Below are positions 1 to 5,343 of a stretch of 6,979 nt of DNA, in pieces. The DNA is taken from contig JALVQH010000041.1 in the NCBI GenBank assembly GCA_027031505.1, positions 1 to 6,979 on the forward strand, given 5' to 3'. A program made the translations under genes and the position numbers. The notes beneath the pieces were generated by a model, which was not told the origin of the DNA, ran no database searches, and saw only the letters and a program-made list of their open reading frames with translations. Source of the DNA: Campylobacteraceae bacterium (GTDB lineage: Bacteria; Campylobacterota; Campylobacteria; Campylobacterales; Sulfurovaceae). The first letter of the stretch is position 1. The number at the start of each line of letters is the position of its first letter.

Positions 1-1
1 A

Positions 2-370
2 GTACTGGAGGAGCGGGTGCGGCGCAGGCGGGCAATTTTCGGGCGGTACCGGGAGAGGCTCGGGGGGTACGAGGAGATCCGTTTTATGCCCGAGATAGCA
101 GGGAGCAGGGGGAACCGCTGGCTGACGACATTGACCCTGGAGCGTACGGATCCCTATGGGTTGATGCGGGCGCTGGAGGCGGAGCAGATCGAAAGCCGTC
201 CATTGTGGAGGCCGATGCACCTGCAGCCGCTGTTTCAGAATGCGATAGCCGTGACGGACGGTACCTCCCAAAAGTACTTTGAAACTGGTATCTGTCTACC
301 AAGCGGTTCGAGTATGCGTGATGAGGATGTGGACAGGGTGTGTCGCGTCGTCGAAAGGGTTTTGCGATGA
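2..370 (+). CDS. pglE: DegT/DnrJ/EryC1 family aminotransferase, PglE-like (3' part only)
   Basis: This is the C-terminal 122 residues of a PLP-dependent sugar aminotransferase; the 5' part, including the catalytic lysine, lies before the window. The recognisable segment is the C-terminal small domain: SRPLWRPMHLQPLF followed by a KYFETGICLPSGSSM stretch and a closing helix (EDVDRVCRVVERVL). This matches the end of PglE/EpsN/LegC-type enzymes, which transfer an amino group from glutamate to C4 of a UDP-4-keto-6-deoxy-HexNAc. The gene directly downstream encodes the dehydratase that makes that keto sugar, and the two overlap by ATGA, so the pair is probably translationally coupled. The family is clear from sequence. 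The exact substrate (bacillosamine route or another 4-amino sugar) is inferred from the neighbour. The gene is open at its 5' end and reads from the first window bases without a stop. Confidence 0.85.
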   Translation, partial: VLEERVRRRRAIFGRYRERLGGYEEIRFMPEIAGSRGNRWLTTLTLERTDPYGLMRALEAEQIESRPLWRPMHLQPLFQNAIAVTDGTSQKYFETGICLPSGSSMRDEDVDRVCRVVERVLR

Positions 371-2175
371 GGTCGCTGTTGCGCCCGACGGCTTCAAAGC
401 GGGTCGTGTTTTTTGTCGTGGCGGATCTTCTGATCTCTTTATGGACGCTCTATTTCGCGTATCTGCTCCGTTTTAACTTTCAGATCGATCCGCACTTTCT
501 GGAGACATTCTGGCGTGTCTATGGGGTACTGGCTCTCTTGAAAGTCTCCGCTCTGTTCCGGTTCAAAAGTTATTTTGTCATCTGGCGCTTTTTCAGTCTC
601 TCCGATGCCCGCAATATTGTCAAGGCACATATGGTTGCCTATGGTGCGTTTGTGTTGATTTTCTTTTTATTCTCCTCGCAGTTTCAGCCCTTTCCGAGAT
701 CGGTGATGATTATCGATTTTTTCCTTTCGCTCATCTTTATCGGTGCGCTGCGGATCAGTAAACGAATCTGGAGTGAAAGTTTTAATGCACATCCCGTCAA
801 ACCGGCACTGCTGATCGGGATCAACAGCAAAACCGGAACCATTATCCAGAGCGCCCTGAAAGGAGAAATCGACTATTATCCCGTAGCAATTGTTTCCATA
901 AAAAAAGACCAAAGCTCAAAAGACGCTTACATCAGCAATGTGAAAGTGTATGCGTTTGATTATCTCGACAGGTTGGTAGAGGAGAAGGAAATCGTCTCGG
1001 CCATTATCACGGAAGCGATCTCACAGGATGAGCTGCGGAAGACAGTCCATCTCCTGAATGAGAGAGGTATCTATGATATCAAGCGGGTCAAGCTGCTTGG
1101 CTCCGGGCATGAGAAACTTGAAGATCTCTCCATCGAAGATCTCCTTGCCCGCCACCCCAAGGATCTCGATACGGAAGCGATTGCGGCATTTATTCGGGGC
1201 AAAAGGATATTGATTACCGGTGCGGGAGGGAGTATCGGTTCGGAGATTGCACGGCAGTGCCAAAAGTTTGGCGCGAGAGCCTTGACACTTGTAGACAGCA
1301 GTGAGTTCAATCTCTATCAGATCGGGGAGCAGGTTCAAGACGCCGACCTGCGGCTTGTGAATGTGACGGACAGGGATGCACTCGAGAAGGTGTTTACCCG
1401 GGCGGAGCCCGACATTGTCATCCATGCTGCCGCCTACAAACACGTCCCGATCTGTGAGCACAATCCAGCCAGTGCAGTGCACAACAATATCCTGGGAACC
1501 AAAAATGTGATCGACTGTGCTATCGACCACAAGGTGCAAAAAGTGGTGGTGATCTCGACCGACAAAGCGGTGCGCCCCACCAATGTGATGGGGGCGACCA
1601 AGCGGGTGACGGAACTCTATGCCCAGAATGTGGAGAGCGGTACGACGGAGATCGTGGCGGTGCGTTTCGGCAATGTGCTCGGATCCAGCGGGTCGGTGAT
1701 CCCCAAGTTCAAACAGCAGATCGAAAACGGAGGCCCGGTGACGGTAACCCATCCGGAGATCACCCGCTATTTCATGCTGATCCCCGAAGCGTGTCAGCTG
1801 GTACTCCAGACAGCGGCTATTGCCGAAGGGGGTGAACTCTTCATCCTCGATATGGGTGCACCGGTGAAAATCGTCGATCTGGCTCGACAGATGATCCGGC
1901 TCTACGGCAAAGAGGGGGAGGTGGAGATTGTGTTTACCGGTTTGCGCCCCGGGGAAAAACTCTACGAAGAGCTGCTGATCGATGAGCGTGAGCAGAAGAC
2001 CCGATACAGCTCGATTTTTATCGCCCGTCCGACTCCTTGCAATATCGATCGGTTGCGACGAAATATTGATGAAGTATTGCAGGCCGATAATGTCATGGAG
2101 GCATTGCAACGTATTGTGCCGGAGTATACTTCTCGAGAGACACAAACCAAGCTATCAGAAGCGGACAAAGAGTAA
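367..2175 (+). CDS. pglF: UDP-N-acetylglucosamine 4,6-dehydratase, membrane-bound (PglF/CapD/WbpM type)
   Basis: The enzyme removes water from UDP-GlcNAc to give UDP-4-keto-6-deoxy-GlcNAc, the first step to bacillosamine-type sugars. The 602-residue length fits the large membrane-anchored dehydratases (C. jejuni PglF is about 590). Four hydrophobic segments lie near residues 13-34, 51-64, 89-103 and 113-128. A first Rossmann-like domain follows, then the catalytic SDR domain with the NAD-binding glycine motif GAGGSIG at 285-291. The active site shows STDKAVRP with Thr398-Asp399-Lys400, and Met408...Lys412 (MGATK) in place of the usual SDR YxxxK; this Tyr-to-Met change is characteristic of the PglF/WbpM group. 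I chose the ATG at 367 because it overlaps the upstream stop as ATGA and has GAAAGGG seven bases upstream. A GTG at 340 in the same frame is less likely. The protein acts at the cytoplasmic face of the inner membrane. Confidence 0.93.
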   Translation: MRSLLRPTASKRVVFFVVADLLISLWTLYFAYLLRFNFQIDPHFLETFWRVYGVLALLKVSALFRFKSYFVIWRFFSLSDARNIVKAHMVAYGAFVLIFFLFSSQFQPFPRSVMIIDFFLSLIFIGALRISKRIWSESFNAHPVKPALLIGINSKTGTIIQSALKGEIDYYPVAIVSIKKDQSSKDAYISNVKVYAFDYLDRLVEEKEIVSAIITEAISQDELRKTVHLLNERGIYDIKRVKLLGSGHEKLEDLSIEDLLARHPKDLDTEAIAAFIRGKRILITGAGGSIGSEIARQCQKFGARALTLVDSSEFNLYQIGEQVQDADLRLVNVTDRDALEKVFTRAEPDIVIHAAAYKHVPICEHNPASAVHNNILGTKNVIDCAIDHKVQKVVVISTDKAVRPTNVMGATKRVTELYAQNVESGTTEIVAVRFGNVLGSSGSVIPKFKQQIENGGPVTVTHPEITRYFMLIPEACQLVLQTAAIAEGGELFILDMGAPVKIVDLARQMIRLYGKEGEVEIVFTGLRPGEKLYEELLIDEREQKTRYSSIFIARPTPCNIDRLRRNIDEVLQADNVMEALQRIVPEYTSRETQTKLSEADKE

Positions 2176-2203
2176 AGGGTGCCTCTAATAGAGGTGCCCT
2201 TTA
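2173..2203 (+). terminator. Hairpin on the pglF stop codon, possible weak intrinsic terminator
   Basis: Bases 2173-2186 pair with 2190-2203 across an AAT loop: 14 pairs, two of them G-U wobbles. The first arm begins in the TAA stop of pglF. Downstream is AAAGAAAAC rather than a T-run, so this is a poor canonical terminator. It may instead protect the 3' end of the mRNA or only reduce read-through. It lies at the end of the pglE-pglF unit and before a gap holding a promoter candidate, which fits a transcript boundary. Confidence 0.45.
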
Positions 2204-2398
2204 AAGAAAACTGCGATACAATTGCCGGAATCTTCAATCTCTGCGCCAGATTTTCTTGAATTCTCAATGGTCGGGCTCTACGCTTGTGCCTGCACTCTCT
2301 TTGAGAAAATCTGCCTTGATTATGAACAAAATTCCAGCACCAAAAATTCAGACTATTTATTGGTGCGGTGATAAAATACAATACAATGGAGAGTGCAG
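2204..2398 (+). promoter_or_regulatory. Leader region upstream of galE with two inverted repeats
   Basis: No gene is supported here. Bases 2247-2260 can pair with 2300-2313 (14 pairs: a perfect 10-bp outer core and two inner wobbles). Bases 2290-2299 (CTGCACTCTC) are perfectly complementary to 2389-2398 (GAGAGTGCAG), which overlaps the galE Shine-Dalgarno and ends directly before its ATG. In a transcript starting upstream, for example by read-through from pglF, the second pairing would hide the ribosome site. A transcript from the promoter near 2372 would lack the pairing partner. A regulatory role is inference; only the complementarity is seen. Confidence 0.35.
2369..2377 (+). promoter_or_regulatory. 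galE: Candidate extended -10 promoter for galE
   Basis: The sequence TG-A-TAAAAT (TG at 2369-2370, hexamer 2372-2377) matches an extended -10 element. No good -35 hexamer is present at 17-base spacing, but Campylobacterota housekeeping promoters commonly lack one and have AT-rich upstream DNA, as seen here. The predicted start near 2384 would leave a leader of roughly 15 bases carrying GGAG. It would drive galE and the genes after it. Confidence 0.4.
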
Positions 2399-3421
2399 AT
2401 GGTATTGGTTACGGGTGGAGCTGGCTACATCGGCTCTCACACATTGATACAGCTGATCGAACACGGTTTCAAACCGGTTGTATTCGATAATTTTTCCAAC
2501 TCCAGTCCGGAGAGCATCCGCCGGGTCGAGCAGATCACAGAGCAGTTGGTTCCTGTTGTCGAGGGGGACATCCGCTCCCGGGAGGATCTGGATCGGGTTT
2601 TTGAGGCCTACCCGATCAAGAGCGTGATCCATTTCGCCGGACTCAAAGCGGTGGGTGAATCGGTTGCCAAACCTCTGTACTATTATGACAACAATGTCCA
2701 CGGTACGCTTCAGCTCCTTGAAGTGATGAAAGAGCACGATTGCAGGCAGATCGTCTTCAGTTCTTCCGCTACCGTGTACGGCGACCCGGCGACCGTACCG
2801 ATCACCGAAGATTTCCCTCTCTCGGCGACCAACCCGTACGGACGCAGCAAGCTGATGATCGAAGAGATTCTGCGTGATTTGTATGTTTCAGACAAGACAT
2901 GGAAGATCATCCTCCTGCGGTATTTCAACCCCGTCGGCGCGCATCCGAGTGGTCTCATCGGTGAAGATCCCGACGGCATCCCCAACAATCTCATGCCCTA
3001 TATCACTCAGACAGCCGTAGGGCAGCTATCATGCCTGAGTGTGTTTGGCAACGATTACGATACACCGGACGGTACCGGCGTACGCGACTATATCCATGTC
3101 GTCGATCTGGCCGAAGGGCACATCAAAGCGCTGGAAAAAATCGATCAGATTGAGGAGGTGCTTGCGGTCAATCTCGGTACCGGTCAGGGGTATTCCGTCC
3201 TTGAAGTGGTCAAAGCGTTTGAGCGTGCTTCAGGCAAAGAGGTTCCTTACTGCATCGCCCCCCGCCGCCCGGGAGATGTGGCTTCCTGCTATGCCGATCC
3301 GACCCTGGCCAGAGAGGTGCTGGGCTGGGAAGCGCAATACGGGATCGAGAAGATGTGCGAAGATGCCTGGCGGTGGCAGGAGAAAAATCCGAAAGGGTAT
3401 AAGGGGAATGTTGAATGTTGA
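2399..3421 (+). CDS. galE: UDP-glucose 4-epimerase, possibly also UDP-GlcNAc 4-epimerase
   Basis: This cytoplasmic extended-SDR enzyme interconverts UDP-glucose and UDP-galactose with bound NAD. The 340 residues match the family length (E. coli 338). Visible motifs are GGAGYIGS at 6-13 (NAD binding), SSSATVYG at 121-128 (catalytic Ser), Tyr147 and Lys151 in NPYGRSK (the YxxxK pair), GVRDYIHVVDLA in the substrate domain, and RRPGDVASCYAD near the C-terminus. The residue aligned with E. coli Tyr299 is Cys297. Human GALE also has Cys here, and an E. coli Tyr-to-Cys change admits N-acetylated sugars, so UDP-GalNAc formation is plausible. The ATG at 2399 is preferred over an in-frame GTG at 2393 because GGAG at 2388-2391 sits seven bases before it. 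The last five residues (GNVEC) and the stop codon come from a heptamer repeat array, so the original C-terminus, usually ending near NPxGY, was altered. Confidence 0.95.
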   Translation: MVLVTGGAGYIGSHTLIQLIEHGFKPVVFDNFSNSSPESIRRVEQITEQLVPVVEGDIRSREDLDRVFEAYPIKSVIHFAGLKAVGESVAKPLYYYDNNVHGTLQLLEVMKEHDCRQIVFSSSATVYGDPATVPITEDFPLSATNPYGRSKLMIEEILRDLYVSDKTWKIILLRYFNPVGAHPSGLIGEDPDGIPNNLMPYITQTAVGQLSCLSVFGNDYDTPDGTGVRDYIHVVDLAEGHIKALEKIDQIEEVLAVNLGTGQGYSVLEVVKAFERASGKEVPYCIAPRRPGDVASCYADPTLAREVLGWEAQYGIEKMCEDAWRWQEKNPKGYKGNVEC

Positions 3422-3447
3422 ATGTTGAATTTTTAATGTTGAATGAA
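3406..3447 (+). repeat. Heptamer tandem array A, GAATGTT units
   Basis: There are six units of seven bases in unbroken phase: three perfect GAATGTT, then GAATTTT, TAATGTT and GAATGAA. The array contains the galE stop codon (3419-3421) and ends just before the four-helix-bundle gene. Read in this direction the unit yields a TGA in every frame once per 21 bases. It is the inverted counterpart of the array at 3842-3876. Confidence 0.92.
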
Positions 3448-3457
3448 TACAGAGGTC

Positions 3458-3461
3458 AGGG
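3458..3461 (+). promoter_or_regulatory. Shine-Dalgarno that decides the four-helix-bundle start
   Basis: AGGG lies five bases before the ATG at 3467. The earlier in-frame ATG at 3443 overlaps the repeat array and has no purine-rich site upstream. The 3467 start also gives the usual family N-terminus, beginning MKEDN. Confidence 0.55.
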
Positions 3462-3466
3462 TTGGA

Positions 3467-3829
3467 ATGAAAGAGGATAATCTAATTTTGAAGAAGGGAT
3501 TTGATTTTGCTGTTCGAATCGTTAATGCCTATCGTTATTTGCAAAATGATAAAAAGGAGTATGTGCTTTCGAAACAGCTTTTACGAAGTGGTACTTCAAT
3601 AGGTGCGAATATACACGAAGCACAGGCCGGGCAGTCGAAAAAAGATTTTATTGCCAAAATGAGCATAGCCGGCAAAGAAGCACGCGAAACAAAATATTGG
3701 ATTGAGTTATTGATCAAAACGGACTATTTTAGTTCAGAAAATGCATCTTCTACAAGCTTGCTTTCTGATATAGATGAGATTATAAGACTTTTGACACGTA
3801 TCATAAAAACAGCACAGGAAAATTCATGA
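3467..3829 (+). CDS. Four-helix-bundle protein (S23 / IVS-encoded / Avd-like superfamily)
   Basis: The 120-residue product belongs to the small four-helix-bundle family first met as ORFs in 23S rRNA intervening sequences; diversity-generating-retroelement Avd proteins are relatives. Its function is not established, and binding of nucleic acid or a partner is only a guess. The diagnostic stretch is LRSGTSIGANIHEAQ at 39-53, followed by KKDFIAKMSIAGKEARETKYW at 58-78. Helices are expected near 10-27, 31-52, 58-85 and 97-117; there is no signal peptide or membrane segment. Three 60-base rows counted by eye are 33-40% G+C, against 67% in one row of the adjoining galE, which suggests a foreign origin. 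The gene lies 45 bases after galE, between inverted heptamer arrays. Its stop overlaps the next start (ATGA), and the ribosome site of that next gene lies within its last codons. The ATG at 3443 would add eight residues and is the less likely start. Confidence 0.88.
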   Translation: MKEDNLILKKGFDFAVRIVNAYRYLQNDKKEYVLSKQLLRSGTSIGANIHEAQAGQSKKDFIAKMSIAGKEARETKYWIELLIKTDYFSSENASSTSLLSDIDEIIRLLTRIIKTAQENS

Positions 3830-5343
3830 ACACCCCAAGCCATTCAACATTCAACATTCAACATTCAACATTCAAGAGTGTTTTCCGTGAATACGACATC
3901 CGCGGCATTGTCGGGGAGGAGCTCAACGAACACTCGGTCAAGCTCATTGGTTTCCATCTGGGTCAAACGATCGGGAAGGGCAATACCGTCGCCATCGGGT
4001 ATGATGCCAGATCCCACTCGCCGCAGCTGAGAGACTACCTCGCATCAGGACTCAATGCTGCCGGCTGCATCGTCCTCGATATGGGTATGGTCGCCACCCC
4101 CGTCAACTATTTCGCCAACTACTACCCTGTTGTCCCGGGTCAGACCCGCAACGATAACGCTGAAGCATTATCATTGAGGTCAGACCCCTCTTGCCATCCA
4201 CCAATCACGAATCACGAATCACCAATCACTATCCACGCATCCATCATGATCACCGGTTCCCACAATCCACCGGAGTACAACGGTTTCAAGATCACGATCG
4301 ATCGGAGCCCTTTCTTCGGAGAAGAAATCTATATGTTGAGGGATACGATACTTGCCGATCGTGGCAGGAGCATCCCGGACGATTCCCGTACTATTCCCAT
4401 TGATGTCCGACAACCTTATATCAACTTTATGATCCGAGAATTTTCCCACCTCAAAGGACTGAAGAAAAAGATTATCCTCGACTGTGGCAACGGTGTAGCT
4501 GATACTGTTGTCAGCGAAATTTTTGATGCATTGGAACTCGACTACACCGGGCTCTACTGCGAACCCGACGGCACCTTTCCCAACCACCACCCCGATCCTT
4601 CCGTCGAGGCCAATCTTGTAGATTTGAAGCAGGCGCTGGAGCAAGGGAGAGATATTGGTTTTGCCTACGACGGGGATGCCGACCGGATTGCCGTCCTGAC
4701 CCACAGGCACAACATCAAAGGCGACCAGATGGCGCTTCTGTATGCCCTGGGGATGGAAAACCCTACGGTTATCGGTGAAGTCAAATGCTCCCAGGTGATG
4801 TACGATGAACTGGAGCGCCGAGGTGCCACGGCGATCATGTACAAGACCGGCCATTCCAATCTCAAAGTCAAGATGAAAGAGACCAATGCCGATCTGGCGT
4901 GTGAAGTGAGCGGGCATGTTTTTTTCAAGCACCGCTATTTCGGCTATGATGATGCGATCTATGCGACACTGAGGATGCTGGAGCTGATCCACGACGGGAT
5001 CGATCTTGATGCCGAGATTGATGCGCTTCCCCAGGTTTACTCTACCGAAGAGATCAAGGTAGAGACAACCGAAGAAGAGAAGTTTGCCATCATTGAAAAG
5101 GTCAAAGAACTCCTCAAATCTCCTCCGGAAGATTTCCCGCGTATGGTTGACGTGATCGAAGTGGACGGTATCCGGATCAATTTTGAACACGGCTGGGGGC
5201 TGGTGCGGGCAAGCAACACCACGCCGGTACTCGTGACCCGATTTGAATCGACCGATGAAGCATTGGCAAAAAAGTATGAAGAACAGGTCAACGCTCTTAT
5301 TCAACAAGCCAAACACCAACTGGAGCACCCCGATGATCACTGA
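3826..5343 (+). CDS. Phosphomannomutase/phosphoglucomutase (AlgC/ManB family) with repeat-derived insertions
   Basis: This alpha-D-phosphohexomutase moves phosphate between C6 and C1 of glucose or mannose through a phosphoserine. Between pgi and galU its likely job is glucose-6-P to glucose-1-P, though mannose activity is possible. Motifs: FREYDIRG at 19-26, catalytic Ser145 in TGSHNP, Mg-binding DGDADR at 282-287, sugar-binding EVSGH at 360-364 and phosphate-binding RASNTTP at 461-467. All catalytic motifs are intact. The 505 residues exceed the usual ~455-465. The excess is about 16 N-terminal residues coded by the ATTCAAC array plus an insertion around residues 101-138, just before the catalytic loop. 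Without both, the length falls into the normal range. No other ATG, GTG or TTG start lies between the array and FREYDIRG, so the array must be translated. The start ATG overlaps the previous stop, and AGGA at 3816-3819 is its Shine-Dalgarno. The 3' end overlaps pgi by 11 bases. Usual symbols would be algC, manB or pgm; the sequence does not decide. Confidence 0.93.
   Translation: MNTPSHSTFNIQHSTFKSVFREYDIRGIVGEELNEHSVKLIGFHLGQTIGKGNTVAIGYDARSHSPQLRDYLASGLNAAGCIVLDMGMVATPVNYFANYYPVVPGQTRNDNAEALSLRSDPSCHPPITNHESPITIHASIMITGSHNPPEYNGFKITIDRSPFFGEEIYMLRDTILADRGRSIPDDSRTIPIDVRQPYINFMIREFSHLKGLKKKIILDCGNGVADTVVSEIFDALELDYTGLYCEPDGTFPNHHPDPSVEANLVDLKQALEQGRDIGFAYDGDADRIAVLTHRHNIKGDQMALLYALGMENPTVIGEVKCSQVMYDELERRGATAIMYKTGHSNLKVKMKETNADLACEVSGHVFFKHRYFGYDDAIYATLRMLELIHDGIDLDAEIDALPQVYSTEEIKVETTEEEKFAIIEKVKELLKSPPEDFPRMVDVIEVDGIRINFEHGWGLVRASNTTPVLVTRFESTDEALAKKYEEQVNALIQQAKHQLEHPDDH
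3842..3876 (+). repeat. Heptamer tandem array B, ATTCAAC units
   Basis: Four perfect ATTCAAC units are followed by ATTCAAG, all in phase. The array is the reverse complement of the one at 3406-3447 and lies inside the first codons of the mutase gene, where it is read as FNIQHST-type peptide. In this direction no frame contains a stop. Confidence 0.93.
4129..4152. repeat. Palindrome 1 in the mutase insertion
   Basis: CGGGT (4136-4140) pairs with ACCCG (4144-4148) across CAG, and GTTG (4129-4132) can pair with CAAC (4149-4152) with a three-base bulge. The core GGTCAGACCC recurs as a direct copy at 4178-4187. Confidence 0.6.
4149..4176. repeat. Palindrome 2 in the mutase insertion
   Basis: The 12-base arms 4149-4160 and 4165-4176 flank a four-base loop. 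Two positions are C/A on the plus strand but become G-U wobbles on the minus strand, so that strand can form a complete 12-pair stem. The element lies between the two copies of GGTCAGACCC and shares its first arm with the outer pairs of palindrome 1, so the two folds compete. Confidence 0.6.
4194..4242 (+). repeat. Heptamer tandem array C, C[GC]AATCA units
   Basis: Seven phased units: four strong ones at 4201-4228 (CCAATCA, CGAATCA, CGAATCA, CCAATCA) with degenerate units on both sides. It is translated within the mutase as PPITNHESPITIHA. This direction is stop-free in all frames, while the complementary strand has TGA in each frame every 21 bases. Confidence 0.85.

Larger units (their letters stand above)
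3406..3869 (+). mobile_element. Candidate IVS-like cassette: four-helix-bundle gene between inverted heptamer arrays
   Basis: The 25 bases at 3406-3430 are the exact reverse complement of 3842-3866 (and of shifted registers up to 3869). They enclose about 410 bases that hold one small AT-rich gene. Elements in 23S rRNA of Leptospira and others have the same plan: complementary ends, sometimes a four-helix-bundle (S23) ORF inside, excised by RNase III. Here the plan sits between galE and the mutase gene instead. No transposase, target duplication or attachment site is visible, so mobility is inference from structure, composition and context. Confidence 0.45.
4126..4239 (+). other. In-frame insertion within the mutase gene
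   Basis: Between the conserved segment ending NYFANYY and the catalytic segment SIMITGSHNP lie about 38 residues. Campylobacter and Pseudomonas relatives, as I recall them, have fewer than ten. The extra DNA is composite: palindromic sequence in the first half and a heptamer array in the second. The reading frame is kept and no stop is introduced. Exact insertion edges cannot be set without an alignment. The position corresponds to a loop before the phosphoserine loop, where a surface extension might be tolerated. Confidence 0.75.

Noticed and set aside
340..366. Upstream GTG start for pglF
   Set aside because: It lies inside the aminotransferase gene with no good ribosome site; the ATG at 367 has GAAAGGG at good spacing and an ATGA overlap.
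1021..2145. Long minus-strand reading frame opposite pglF
   Set aside because: Its translation shows no recognisable motifs and it lies wholly antisense to well-conserved pglF codons; the same holds for long antisense frames opposite the mutase (4219-5340) and pgi (5297-6289).
3452..3459. GAGGTCAG shared between the cassette interior and the mutase insertion (4176-4183)
   Set aside because: An eight-base match is not rare in a 7-kb window, and here it overlaps a purine-rich ribosome-site region; too weak to link the two elements.
3467..3829. Toxin or antitoxin gene
   Set aside because: The size would fit, but the sequence matches the four-helix-bundle family and there is no partner gene; both neighbours are sugar-metabolism enzymes.
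3406..3876. CRISPR-like array or diversity-generating retroelement
   Set aside because: The repeats are contiguous seven-base units without spacers. Avd-type relatives occur in DGRs, but no reverse transcriptase, template repeat or variable repeat is visible.
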